Origin: Filobasidium wieringae
Taxonomy: Eukaryota > Basidiomycota > Tremellomycetes > Filobasidiales > Filobasidiaceae
Length of the DNA stretch: 64,000 nt
Assembly: GCA_001600055.1 (NCBI GenBank)
Contig: BCIV01000011.1
Span: 372,001 to 436,000, forward strand
Direction of reading: 5' to 3'
This document shows, piece after piece, positions 1 through 11,648 of the stretch. Position 1 is the stretch's first letter; each line of letters opens with the position of its first letter. The position numbers and the translations under genes were made by a program. The notes beneath the pieces were generated by a model. That model worked only from the letters and a program-made list of their open reading frames with translations. It did not search any database and was not told the origin of the DNA.

Positions 1-2
1 AG

Positions 3-1539
3 ACTCGTCCTATCACAGGACGGAGCGTATTCTTTACTCTATGCGGCCCCTTGCTGCGATTGTGGTACACGGACCCGGCTAGATTGGGCACCTCCACAGC
101 TTACAGTTTCAAGAATCCAAAGGACTTCCTAAAGATCGTTCATATCATAGCGTATCTGTCGGGACCGGTGACGAACGTTTTGGAGCAATGGGAACCTCGT
201 CGAGACCAGATCATCGAGATCAAGATGGAGGACAGTACCCGACACGAATACCGGGTGGGGGATGTTAGGGTCTTGGCCGTTTCGCCAACTATCTGGGGAC
301 GGCGGACTGCCGTTTGGTCATTGCAAGTTGAGCCTTTGAACCAGTCAAGTCCTAGCGCACCCTATCTTGAGATGAAAATGGTTATCAAGAGTACGTGGCT
401 TCCTGCAAGGTTGCATGAACACGAACTGGAAGTTATGAGATGGTACGACAATCCAGGTGCCGGGAAAATGCCTGGCGTGGAACGCCCCAAACGCCTCCCA
501 AAAGCCCTGGGCCTTGTTCGAGACAACACGGCAGCAGTTGATCCTGATGATTGGAGGACAATGATTGAGCAAGACGATCGCCGGAACAGTACCATTGCTA
601 CCTGGTCTTTTGAAGCCTTTCCTCTCACCGATATGACCAACGATCGAGAATATCTTAGAGTATATCGAGGGCTACTCGAGAGCTTGCAGTACATAATCCT
701 CACTGGAGTTCACTACCGCGATCTGAACAAGCTCAATGTTTTACGAGATGATGAAGGAGAGTGCGTCCTTATCGATTTCGGACATGCACGGATCTTGAAC
801 CGACCACGTGGATGGAAGGCGAATCAACCTGTAGTGACTCTCGACCTCAGCTTTGCCGATTCCCGATCTGGGACGCGATCATACATGTGTTTGAGAATCC
901 ACGAATCCACCAAATTGAGAGATCGATACGATCGAGCTGTCAAAGATATGGCGGAGGATCAGAGAAACGGGGAAGACGCATCCAACATCGAAGGGCATGA
1001 GGAAAACATCTCTGACATGGTTCAACAGCTAAACAGAATTACGCGACATCATCGCTATATCGACGATTTCGAATCTTCGGTTTACCTATGGCTAAGTTTT
1101 GTAAGGCAATCTGCCTGACAAATCAGGGGCGTCTACTTGAGCTAACAGTCTTTCACAAAATTTTTCGTCTACTAGGCTGCGGTCATGAAACGGGAGAAAG
1201 CAACAGCGGAAAAATTGGCTCAGCTGGAATCGTTAGATTACAAGCTAGCCCTTTGGAAACTGGAACATAAAACCGTATGTACCTGTCGACGAGCGCGTGA
1301 TCGCTCGGCCGTTCTGATTTAAGATCAATCAGACTCTGCCGAAAGTGTTTCAGAGGGATCTGGTTTCGTTTTACAAGATGGTAATTGAAGCGGTAAAGAA
1401 AACTCAACTTGAATTGGACCAGGATACACTCAACACGTCTTATCCGGAGTCGCACGGTTGGCCTGATCCCAAAGAGAAGACTTGTCTGATCAAACTAATC
1501 GATTCGGCACGAGCTCTCGAAAGGGAGATGGACGGTTAG
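3..1539 (+). CDS. FunK1-type fungal protein kinase, 5'-truncated by the window edge
   Basis: This is a fungal-specific FunK1-family protein kinase-like protein. The reading frame is open from base 3, so the N-terminal part lies outside the window. Kinase landmarks are visible: a VAIK-like lysine in MVIKSTWLP (codon 387-389), the catalytic loop HYRDLNKLN (from 711) and the metal-binding IDFGHA (from 771). Exons: ..1100, 1176-1274 and 1333-1539, all phase 0, with donors GTAAGG and GTATGT. The last two exons encode a charged helical tail. The sequence aligns along its length with the complete kinase at 45681-48231, including the shared GRRT.VW and IK..WLP blocks, so the two are paralogues. FunK1 kinases are often numerous in basidiomycetes; their substrates are unknown and I infer none here. 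Confidence 0.85.
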
Positions 1540-1882
1540 CAGCATGAGCCATCTTCCCGACAACATGAACCGGAGACGCTTGAGGAATAGACGCATGATA
1601 CCAGTCTCTCACGATAGAACGAGTCATTACGAATTGAACACGGACTGCACTGAATCATATTGTATCATACTATGCTGAGGCGGCATCACGTGATCATTAG
1701 AATGCACCGCTTCTGGTCAATAACCGGTGGTCTCAGCCGGTGACCCATGATCGAGGGCTCAGACCAGGAGATTGTGGTTGTGAAATGGTCTCAATACCGT
1801 CGACCTGCCCCCGGATCGATAGTAGTAATCCTTTCATCCATACTGCCATTCATATCACCTCTCCTACCCCACTCACACCACC
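1540..1882. other. intergenic, promoter side of the acyl-CoA dehydrogenase
   Basis: No gene is seen. The stretch carries the 3' flank of the kinase and the upstream region of the next gene. It contains a perfect CACGTG palindrome (listed separately) and a pyrimidine-rich leader just before the ATG at 1883. Confidence 0.6.
1685..1694. promoter_or_regulatory. 10-bp palindrome containing an E-box (CACGTG)
   Basis: ATCACGTGAT is a perfect palindrome centred about 190 bases before the acyl-CoA dehydrogenase start. CACGTG is the classic site of bHLH factors in fungi. Only the sequence and its position are seen; use as a regulatory site is inferred. Confidence 0.35.
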
Positions 1883-3759
1883 ATGCTATCCATCATCCCC
1901 CGTGTCCTTCCCCGACTGACTCCCCTGCCCTCTCGCCTCCCGCTCCTCAGCCTACAAGCTCGATCCTTCCTCACCACCCCTTTACTGCGTAATGAAATAC
2001 CTGAACCAAACACCCGTCCCGAGATCGACACTCCTACCAGTCTAGACACATTCACGGAGGAGGAAGAGATGCTAAGAGAGACGGTAAGGAAGTTTGCGAC
2101 AGAGGTCATCGGACCCAAGAGTTTCCAGATGGATGAGGATGAGGTCATGGATCCTGTAAGCTGTCGCTTTAATTACACGAGTCATGAGACTATCACTGAA
2201 CCCGTATGTTGGCGTTACCTTGCGACGATATAGGAAGTGATCAAAGGACTGTTCGATCAAGGTCTGATGGGTATCGAGACTTCGGCAGAGCATGGAGGTT
2301 CGGAAATGTCATTCATGGCCGCCATCATTGCCGTTGAGGGTAAGCTTTGCCCTTCCATTCATCCTCTCCATATCTGCTTTGATGCTGATCTACACTTCTC
2401 ATCGTTGCATGTGAATTCAGAACTCGCACGTGTGGATCCAAGCGTATCAGTCTGTATGGATGTCCACAATACCTTGGTCAATAGTACAGTCCGTCTGTTC
2501 GGGAGCGATTACATCAAGGACAAGTATCTCCCCGGTTTAGCTACTGATACTGTGAGTCCCATACAAGAGTCGTCCGGGATGATGCCGCATGCGACTGATC
2601 GTGACGGCGATGGGGACAGCTTGGATCGTTCTGTTTGAGCGAACCTGTCAGCGGATCAGATGCGTTTGCGTTGCAGACTACCGCAAAGTTGGAACCGGAT
2701 GGTGAACACTACATCATCAACGGCTCAAAGATGTACGTACGCGATCCATCCTCTCGTCTATTCTGAAGTCGAGCGACTGATCCTCTAACACAGGTGGATC
2801 ACTAACTCTGGGGAAGCGGATTATTTCCTCGTTTTCGCCACGGTTGATCCTAAAAAGGGATACAAGGGAATCACCTGTTTCATGGTTGAGAAGGAGTGGG
2901 GTGTTCAGATCGCCAAGAAGGAAAAGAAGGTGAGCCGATCGCGTCACGACCATCCGCAAAGGAGTCCTCCTACTGATCCAAAACCTGTACACCTCGATAG
3001 CTCGGAATTCGCGCAAGCTCCACTTGTCTCTTGAGCTTTGACGATGTCAAAGTCCCTGCGAAGAACGTCGTCGGAGAAGTAGGAAAGGGCTACAAGATCG
3101 CCATCGAGATCCTTAATGAAGGACGAATCGGGATTGCCGCTCAGATGCTAGGACTGGCTCAGGGAGCGTTTGATTATGCTGTCACTTATGCGTTCCAGAG
3201 GAAACAGTTTGGGAAGGCTGTTGGTGATAATCAGGGGTGAGTCGACGGAGCGCGAGTTCATGGGGTGAGCGAGTGCAAAGAGGCTGATGGGGGACGGGTC
3301 CTTGTAGAATGGGTTTCCAATTCGCCGAGGTCGCGACTGACATCGAAACCGCCCGGTTGTTGACTTACAACGCCGCTCGACTCAAGGTCTGTCCACTCTG
3401 TCGTTGTGCCCCATCCGTTTCCTCTGCTGAATTGTGACTGCGCTTGCTTCCCTTAGGAACAAGGCAAAGAGTTCAAGATCCCCGCGGCGATGGCTAAACT
3501 GCACGCCTCCAAGGTCGCTCAGAAAGCTTCTGGATTGGCCGTAGAGTGGTGCGGTGGAGTCGGATTCACGAGGGAATTGCCTTTGGCTAGATACTACCGT
3601 GATTCCATGTGAGTCATCCCCGTTCTCGTTGTTGGCCTTTGGATTAGAGGGGGATCGATCGATTGACGCGGTTTCTATCCAGGATCGGAGCTATTTATGA
3701 GGGAACTTCGAACATCCAGTTGGAGACGATTTGGAAAGATCTGAAGAAGAAGTATACCT

Positions 3760-3761
<2 letters not shown>
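1883..3761 (+). CDS. short/branched-chain-type acyl-CoA dehydrogenase, probably mitochondrial
   Basis: An FAD-dependent acyl-CoA dehydrogenase catalysing alpha,beta-dehydrogenation of acyl-CoA in fatty-acid or branched-chain amino-acid breakdown. Nine exons join cleanly to 434 residues: 1883-2155, 2234-2339, 2421-2551, 2620-2732, 2794-2929, 3001-3236, 3308-3386, 3457-3608 and 3683-3761. The first ~30 residues are rich in Arg, Leu and Ser and lack acids, as in mitochondrial targeting peptides. Family blocks are present in order: the FAD/substrate motif [12 protein letters not shown], the [11 protein letters not shown] block, [12 protein letters not shown], and near the end [10 protein letters not shown], whose Glu (about residue 415) is the catalytic base position of the short-chain and short/branched-chain subfamilies. 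The substrate chain cannot be fixed from sequence alone. Start choice: the first ATG, which opens the targeting peptide. Confidence 0.95.

Positions 3762-3764
<3 letters not shown>

Positions 3765-3838
<74 letters not shown>
3765..3838. repeat. (AG)37 microsatellite in the 3' UTR
   Basis: A perfect dinucleotide tract of 37 AG units begins three bases after the acyl-CoA dehydrogenase stop codon (3759-3761). If transcribed, the 3' UTR opens with a pure purine run. No interruptions are seen. Confidence 0.98.
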
Positions 3839-3841
<3 letters not shown>

Positions 3842-4533
3842 CTGTCTCCGCAAGCCTCGTGAGGCAATGAAAGAACGGGTGTGTAGTTGATGATGAGCAT
3901 ATCTCGTGGTTGTACTTGTATCGAGTGAAGATGTCATGTTCGATCGGTCTTTACAGTGATACGTTGTTGGCTCAGTCAGTATTCGAGTGTCATCAAATGA
4001 CCAACGGTGGAGTCGAGTGGATGATGCGAGCCTTTCTCGATCGAGCTGTATCATATCGAGCGTGGTGTCTCGTTCAATCCACATGCCTTAGTAATTAAAC
4101 TATTTGAATCCATTTCGACTCAGACCTGTTCGAGCCTGGGAACTGACTCACCGATCGCACGTATCACCTTCCACGTTGTTCTCTGTGAGAGGTGAAACAC
4201 GATACGGAAGCAAATCCCGGAACATAAACCCGTGATCAAAGTCGATTGGATCAATCAACAACAAAGTAAAGATGCACGTTGGTCTCGATTTTACGCTCCA
4301 TTCAGGTTTGACATCTGATTCTGAATCGTGCATAGCTCTCTACGATCTCTCTATTCAGATCACAAGTACATGCACCGCCTATCACCGCCACACACCTCTT
4401 AGAGGCTCGTCTGATCACCTCAGCTGTGCACCGCTCATCAGTATCAAACCCGTTGAACAGCCTCCAAAATTGTGCCATTCACTGCCACCCATACCCCATC
4501 TACGACTTGATTAAAACCTCAAATACGTTTAAA
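3839..4533. other. intergenic between acyl-CoA dehydrogenase and the SKT5-like gene
   Basis: This is the 3' flank of one gene and the promoter and leader of the next, both on the plus strand. Short open frames here match nothing I recognise. A GTG-started frame from 4426 runs into the SKT5-like gene, but the true ATG at 4534 has A at -3 and suits the protein. Confidence 0.5.
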
Positions 4534-6960
4534 ATGAACTCTCTAGCACAAGGAATAGCTAGCATCAGCATGGACGGAATAGACGCGGAATACGTCATGA
4601 TAACTGATCGACGACCACCATCTCGTCAGGAAGGATATACGGGTCTGCAACCCTTACGTTTCTCATCCTCCCATTCTTCTTTCGGAGATCTTTCTGTCCC
4701 GCCTGCATCGGGTTCTGCGGGAAGGGAAGAGATCAGGATGAACCCCGGAATGGCCATCAACCTGCCTTCCGCACAAACGTTGTTCAACGTCATGCAGACG
4801 GACCTCGATCGGTTCACAGAGTTGGATAAACTACATTGGGCTCAGGATGTAGTCCGATTACTGGATCGAACGTTGAGAAGTTATGCGGGCGAAGCTTTAT
4901 CCCCGGCAACAAGACTGACTCGAACGACTCCCTTGGACCCCCTCATAACTTCTGCAGTGATCGTCATCATCTCTTCCCTCTCCTCCCATTCCCCGACCCT
5001 CTCCGCCTCTGCTCATTACCTCAAAGCTCATCTCCTAAGCACAGGGAACGTACCTGATCATCTGGACTTGGGCATTCAGAGGGACCCGCGCCAGGCATTC
5101 AAGGATTATGAGGTGGCGGCTAGAGGAGGTGAGGTTCGCGGCTGGTTCAGGCTCGGAAGGGACTATGAGCTGTGCGGGGAGGTGGAGAGGGCAAAGGGAT
5201 GCTACGAGAAAGGCGTTACTAAGGGGGATGGGGAGTGTCTTTACGTGTGTAGTATGAATCGTTAGCGGTACGAGAAAACGTACTGACGACTTCCTCCTCC
5301 ATTGTTGCAGCGAATGGGACTGGCCTACTTGAGCGGCCAACTGGACACCATAGCTCAACCAGTCTTGGGCATAGATTACCTCCGAAGAGCAGCTCTACTC
5401 GCCACAGTCGACTCCCCTCAAGCAGCGTACACCTTTGGAATGCTTCTCTCTGGCGAATCCAGCCCCGAAATCCCATTCCCTTCCCACATCCTTATCTCCC
5501 CCACTCTTCCGATCTCAACTCCAGGTTTAAAAACTCAGTTAGAGGAATCCAAATCCTTCATCCTCCAAGCCGCTTATCTCTGTTATCCGCCAGCTCAATA
5601 TAAAGCCGGGATGATGTACGAACACGCCCAATTGACTTGTCCTTACGATCCTCTTCTGAGCGTTCAATATTACGCACTGGCAAGTCAAGAAGGAGAGTTG
5701 AAAGCGGATATGGCGCTCAGTAAATGGTTCTTGGTCGGCGCTGAGGAATGTTTCGAGAAGAGCGAAGAGTTGACGAGGACCTTTGCGGAGAAGGCGGGGA
5801 AAGGGAGGTTGCCTACTGCTTTGTTTGCTTTGGGGTATTATAACGAGTGAGCTTTTCGCGCGGCAGGAGAGGAATGCGAGGAATGCAAGGCTGATCGATA
5901 GGTGGAATAGGTTGGGAATTGGGGGAAAGAAGAATATCGAAGAGGCTAAGAGGTGGTACAAGAAGGTATGATCTACTTGGTCAAGACCATGCGTTGGTTC
6001 GAGTACTGATCGGATACGATCGCTTGGTTTACTCTACATCAGGCGGCAAAACGGGGCAATCAAGAAGCCTCGACGCGTCTCCTGGCACTCAACCAGCCCG
6101 TCCCTACCGCTCTATCGGAGACGGATCATGTACTCGCTATGAATAGCACATTGGTCAGGAAACATACCACCGCAAAAGAGAAATCGGACAAGGAGTTTGG
6201 GGGGCGACCGGAGAAACAGGCAAACACGGAAGAAGTTCGTTTCCCAGGAGCTTTACGTGACTCCCAGACAGTACAAGGGCAGGGAGATAGTTCGTATGCT
6301 CCGATGGTGCCTCCTTTGCCTTCGATGCCACCCATTACTCCAACGCTCCCGACACCCCAGAGAGGTCCAGCGAACGATTGGAGATCTTATCAACCTGAAT
6401 CCTCCCCTCAAGCATGGATACCGGAATTGCCCCCGTCTCCTGCCATAATAGCTACCAACCCGAGCCCTGCGCGTCAACCCAGAATCAGTGCAGCTTCCAA
6501 TACGAATCAAGGACGAGCTACACCTCAGATGGCAAACGACACTTCTTCCGCTTCGATTCCTTTGTTGGGAATGTTCCCGGAACCATCTATCAGTTTCAAC
6601 AGTCTCAAGCCGCAGCATCAACAGTTGAGGAGAGCTTCGGGAACACCTTATGAGCTTTCCCCTTCTTCTTCCCAAGCGTCTTCTACTGCTGCTGTATTGC
6701 AAGCAGATCGGTCTAGACGCAGGCAGTCATACGCGTTACATGATCCTGGATTTGTCACGCCAAGCGGGACTTCCATTCCTAGATTGACGACTCCTCACCA
6801 TGATCGAGCGGAGAACGGTGCGCGAGAGAAGATCTCGAAGGAAGGGGAGCATGCGACTCCTCTTCGAGTTCCCGCAGCGCATAAAGGAGCGGATACTTTC
6901 GAGCAGATGGGTTTCGCTTCGAAACCGGTCCAGGGGGACAACGATTGTCTGGTCATGTAG
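4534..6960 (+). CDS. SKT5: chitin synthase activator of the SKT5/CHS4 (Csr) type: Sel1 repeats and a CaaX box
   Basis: Probably the regulatory subunit that activates and localises a class IV chitin synthase (Chs3 type) at the plasma membrane. Exons 4534-5244, 5311-5846, 5911-5965 and 6043-6960 give 739 residues. After a disordered N-terminus, roughly residues 160-420 form Sel1-like repeats with the usual A..W...A pattern, for example the segment around YNELGIGG followed by AKRWYKKAA. The C-terminal ~300 residues are Pro/Ser-rich and end in Cys-Leu-Val-Met, a CaaX box suited to farnesylation; S. cerevisiae Chs4/Skt5 is likewise prenylated. The acceptor of exon 3 is ambiguous: 5902 would add Trp-Asn-Arg in the same frame, while 5911 keeps normal Sel1 spacing. 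Assignment rests on repeat architecture plus CaaX. Another Sel1 protein of the same family (cryptococcal Csr1-3) is possible. Confidence 0.88.
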
Positions 6961-7185
6961 AGAGCGATGGCGTTGTAGCAAGAGATACGCGATTTTACGA
7001 GTTTCATGCGTTATCGCGGTTGTTTACTTTGTGTGAACCGACAAGATCGGGAGTTGGCAAGAATGATAAGCTTTAGATGATCGGACAGGATAGGCAGAAC
7101 GAGTTGGTATTCGGTAGTCTTGACATTCAGCACACCAGTGCTCCCTCGTGTTCTGCTGGTCAGCAATATACCTAGGTGGTCGACA

Positions 7186-8366
7186 AGTAAGCACCCGGCA
7201 TATTGAGTGATAGTCCATGTTCTGACGCACCTGCTCTCTAGTGCCAACCCAAGACTACTCCCCTTTTCTCGCAGCTCTCCCCAAATGCGAGCATCACATC
7301 CATATCGAGGGTTCCCTCTCACCATCTCTCCTCTTCTCACTTTCTCTGAGAAATGCCATCGCTCTCCCCTCTGCAGCCCTGGACATAGCATATGCGGACA
7401 TTGCTTCTCTCGAAGCTCGATACATGCAGTTCACCTCGCTGGATGATTTCCTGGCTTATTATGATCGAGCGAGTCGGGTGCTCATCAAACGAGAGGATTT
7501 CAAGGATCTTGCCTACGCGTACATGAAACAAGCTAAGCAGGATGGAATCGTTCATGCCGAGGTCTTTTTCGACCTGCAAACGCATACCGAAAGAGGAATC
7601 GCAACGGAAACAGTCGTAGGCGGACTAGACGATGGGTTGAAGCAAGGTGGAAAGGATTTCGGAATCACATCTCGACTGATCATGTGTGTTCTACGTCATT
7701 GTACGGTCGAATCCAGCGTCGATCACGTCGATCTAGCTCTCCCATTCTACAAGTCAGGCCAGATCCATGGTCTAGGCATGTGCAGTACCGAAAAGAACCA
7801 GCACCCAACGAAATTCTTGCCCGTCTATCAGAAGGCCAAGCAAGCGGGTATCGAATACTTGACGGCACATGCCGGAGAAGAAGGCCCAGCCGAATACGTC
7901 AGATCTGCTCTCGAGGATCTTGGCGTCAGCAGGATCGATCACGGTATCCGTAGCGTAGAGGACGAAGCGGTCTTGAAGATGCTGAGAGACAGGAAGACGC
8001 TTCTGACTGTCTGCCCATTATCGAACATTGCTTTACGAGTGGTCAAGACTGTTGGGGACGTACCGCTGCAGCGATTGCTGGATGCAGGCGTGAGGGTAAG
8101 TGACGAGATGGAATACAATCCGATCTGATGAAGACTGATACAAGACAATTCTGCAGTTCTCAATCAACTCTGACGACCCGGCTTACTTTGGCGGTTATCT
8201 ACTGGAGAATTACCTTCAAGTCCAAACAGCCTTCGATTTCAATCGATCTACCTGGATATTGATCTGTACTAATGCCATCGAAGGCAGCTGGATTGGTGAC
8301 AAAAGGAAATCAGAACTGCTTGAGGAGTTGAGGAAGGTGAATGAGAGGTTTGAACACTTGTTATAA
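7186..8366 (+). CDS. AAH1: adenine deaminase (adenine aminohydrolase)
   Basis: Converts adenine to hypoxanthine in cytosolic purine salvage. The product has 354 residues. Zinc-site motifs of the adenosine/adenine deaminase family are all present: HHIHIEG near residue 20, HAGEEG, RIDHG and NSDDPAYFGGY. The DPAYFGGY form is typical of fungal adenine deaminases rather than adenosine deaminases. Exons: base 7186 (the A of the start codon), 7242-8095 and 8157-8366. There is no in-frame ATG before 7242, and the upstream frame meets a stop at 7078-7080 without one. Removing the 55-base intron 7187-7241 (GTAAGC...CTCTAG, with a CTGAC branch-like site) creates ATG-CCA-ACC, which gives exactly the family N-terminus. 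The gene converges on the minus-strand gene ending at 8490. Confidence 0.93.
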
Positions 8367-8489
8367 AGTCTAGATGTGAAATTACGCTTATCGTACATAC
8401 AGAGCGATGGATCATTACAAATACATAGCAGATCTATTGGCGTTTATTTGCGTTTCCGAGGAGTATCGGAATAGGTTCTCGGTTCGTGA

Positions 8490-9812
8490 TCACCGGTAGG
8501 TAGTAGCGTGCATGGGTACAGCTCCGAGTAGCCCGCTTGGTGTCATAACCTTTGGGACCTTGATGGGACTCGCAGCAGATCCTCTCTGGATGCCCCAGTC
8601 GGCTGCCGAATTGGAAGATGCAGGTTTGTTAATCCCAGACATCGGGAAGGCTGAAGAAGGCCTGAGGTTGGCTGGACTAGCTGCATAGTAGGGTGATGCT
8701 GATTGTCTCGCGTTGATTGAGACCGGCCTGCTGGGAGACATCGCGCTGTCCAGCTGACCGGGTGCCTTTCCTTCACCGCGCTGTCTCCACGACGAAGGCA
8801 CCTTGTCAGAGCTATCCGAAGCAGCGGTCATCAAGGACGTATCGCTGGGCATTCTGCTCATGCCTGGCCTGCGCATGATGGGAGTTCCCGGTCGATCCCC
8901 TTTCCTAGCGCTCCCAGGAGAGTGAGCCCAACGCGGTAAGCTAGGTGGCAGCGCGCAGAGTGTTGGACGAGCCGGAATGGAGTGACCGTTCTTGGAGGCG
9001 ATAGTCTTGACTGAACTAACTGAGGACTTTAGCATGGGAGCATCTTCCTCGTCAGTAGCCGAGTCCGCCGATTCTATATGAACGTCGACAACAGGGAAAC
9101 GCGCTCTCGCTCCGTTCGATTGCCTAAGACTCCCGCCCATCTGAATAGGTAGAGAGTCCGGCTGGTAAGACATCGTATTGAGAGGCGAATGCGATCCGAT
9201 AGATTGTACCACGGAGGGTACGAAAGCTTTCGCTGCAGGAGAGAGATCTCCCTTCATCATTAGCTTGTCTCCAGACATATCTTCCGTGTCGTCTCGCAAG
9301 TTGAGGGTGGCGAAAGTGATATTAATCGGAGCCTCATCGTCCAGTTGTTCCTCCTCGTCCTTATCGTGAGGCGTGACGATCATGTCAGAGGCAGGTCGGA
9401 TCAGCGAGTTGGAAAACGTAACAGAAGGTGTGACGGCCGATGTGCAGACATTGCGATCACGCCAGCTTTTGCGAGGGGCGGTCTCGTTGCGTGATATCGT
9501 TTCAGGCGCAGATTCGGAGGAATCGCTGCCGTCAGAGGGATTTCCGATCATATCGTGAAATTTGCGAAGTTTTTCAGGGTCAGGGATGGACGAGAAGGCA
9601 AGGGGTGAACCGGCTAAGCCGAGCAACTGGTTACGAGGATAGGCCGAAGGGATTGCGGCTACGACACTTGCTTGTCAGCTCTTATCGAATGTTGGTTCCA
9701 AATCTTACTCACTCTTTGTGCCTCTTGCGATCTTGATGTCAGTATTGATGCTCGGCACAGAGCCTTTGAAGTTCATTCCTTTGACATCATATCTGGTAGT
9801 TGGAATGGACAT
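8490..9812 (-). CDS. disordered Ser/Pro-rich protein with a PAM2 (poly(A)-binding protein interaction) motif
   Basis: I do not recognise a folded domain. Two exons (9713-9812 and 8490-9658; donor GTGAGT, acceptor GTAG) encode 422 residues. The N-terminus GMNFKGSVPSINTDIK looks conserved in style but is unknown to me. An acidic stretch leads into DLSPAAKAFVP (about residues 171-181). This fits the PAM2 consensus L-[NS]-P-x-A-x-x-F-x-P that binds the MLLE domain of poly(A)-binding protein, as in ataxin-2 and Paip proteins. The C-terminal half is rich in Ser, Pro and Arg with several SP sites. From the motif I infer a cytoplasmic role in mRNA translation or turnover. The next gene upstream on the same strand is uroporphyrinogen decarboxylase. 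Confidence 0.75.
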
Positions 9813-10292
9813 GTTTGCGAGTAGTGTGACTAGTGTAGAGGGGTCGGCGTAAGCGGGTAGAAGAAAGCTAGTTCCGGCTAGAGGAGTGAATCAGAATGAG
9901 GAAGATGATGAAGTAAAATCGAGCGAGTTGCAGAATGAAGACCAATTCGACAAGATGCTCCTGAATGCTTGATCTGTAAGCCTAGATATATACATGCCTG
10001 GTCAGTAGAGGCTGATTCGACACATCAGTGAAGTGACCTTTTCGAAGAAAGGGACCCTGTCAAGATAAAGGAAGGTCAAGCGCCACGAGGAGATCTCCTG
10101 AAGGGGTTTCAAGTATCCGAGAGGGGTCGAGTTTCGTATCAGACTCTGATAGGATCGGGGCCATCGCTTCGAGCATAAGAGGCTGTGTTAAGGAGTACAA
10201 CGGATGTGTCACACAGGGATCTATAGTGTGAGGCGATTGTATCATTGTGTCTAGTCTTTTCTTCGCGGTCGAAACACTTCGTCGATTCCCTT
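9813..10292. other. intergenic between the PAM2 protein and HEM12
   Basis: Promoter and leader of the minus-strand PAM2 gene and 3' flank of HEM12. Nothing else is recognised. Confidence 0.5.
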
Positions 10293-11648
10293 TCATAATT
10301 TTTCGCTGAGTTCAGCTGGCTGCTTCTCAACCTGTTCCTCTACTACTCCACCTCGTCGACTGTACTTGTGTACACTCTCCAAGAAACACTGGAAATCTTC
10401 CACCTTGACCTGAGGAGTCACACCGTGTCCCAAGTTGGCAATCCAACCTCCGCCTCCTGCCAAGAACTTTTCGCTCATCTTCCTAACCTCGTTCTTGATG
10501 GCATCTTGGCCTCCGTAGAGCAGCATAGGATCAGCATTACCCTGAAGAGCAACGTTCGGTCCAACAAGCTTCCTAGCCTCCAGGGGGTCGATACACCAGT
10601 CCAATCCCAAGGTATCGTATCCGCTCTCTTCTGCGAGCAAGGTCAACGAGCTGTTGGCACCCTTTGCGAAGAGAGTCATGGGAACGGGGTCACGACCGAG
10701 TTCCTTAAGCTTAGCCTTTACTTCTCGAGCGATGAACTGACAGGGAGGGAGGGCGAATTCCTTGTAGACTGATGGTGGGAGCTCGTTAGCCCAAGAGTCG
10801 AATACTTGGAGCATCTGTAATATGAAACAAGTCTTTAGCCATGTAATCGACGCCCGCTCGCAAAGACCTGTACTCACCTGAGCTCCAGCCAAGACTTGTC
10901 CGACAAGCAAATCTACGCAAACCTTGGCTACTCGGGCCAACAGCTCCTCACTGGCCTCGGGCCACCTGTACAGCCACTCCTTGGCTTTCTGATAAGTCTT
11001 GCTGCCACCCCCTTCCACCATGTACGCCATCAAAGTCCAGGGAGCCCCACAGAACCCAATCAGAGGGACTTCCCCTTGGAGGGACCGTCTTGTCAAGTTA
11101 ACGGCTTCGAACACGTAACCCAACTCCTTGTTGATATCTATCTCCATTGGGATTCTCTTCAAATCTTCGGGAGTCCTGATAGGATCAGGAAGGGAAGGGG
11201 CAGGATTCATTTCGACTTTTAATCCCATGGCTTCGGGAACGACAAGGATATCACAGAAGATGATGGCAGCATCGAGGAGTCCTTTGAATCGTCGGATGGG
11301 TTGCAGGGTGAGTTCACAAGCGATCTCTGGGGTCTTGCAGCACTCAAAGAAGGAGTGGTCTTTCCTAACGGCCAAGAACTCTGTACGTTTACAAAACATC
11401 GTGATGTCAGATTGAATCTTTTGCTCTCAAACAGTGTGCGTCTTTACCAACCTGGAAGGTAACGACCGGCTTGTCGCATGACCCAAACAGGGGCCCTTTC
11501 AGTCTCTTCGCCTATGAGCAACCGTCATGAGAAGATTGGTCTTGAGCCCTATTCATGTTCGATACATACCTTTGGCAGCTCTGAGAATGAGATCGTTCCT
11601 CATAGGAGCGAAATCATAAGACATTTCAAAAGTGGGAGAGCTAGACAT
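10293..11648 (-). CDS. HEM12: uroporphyrinogen decarboxylase
   Basis: Catalyses the four decarboxylations from uroporphyrinogen III to coproporphyrinogen III in haem synthesis, in the cytosol in yeast. Exons from the 5' end: 11570-11648, 11452-11511, 10878-11380 and 10293-10814, giving 387 residues (human enzyme 367). Signature 1 appears as VWVMRQAGRYLP (substrate-binding Arg about residues 39 and 43). Signature 2 appears as GFCGAPWTLMAYMVEGGG. The conserved His of the C-terminal NLGHG motif is also present. The start shown (MSSSPTFEMS) gives the usual length and has A at -3. The frame stays open upstream with further in-frame ATGs at 11750 and 11831, which would add 34 or 61 residues including a hydrophobic segment; see findings. 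Confidence 0.93.
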
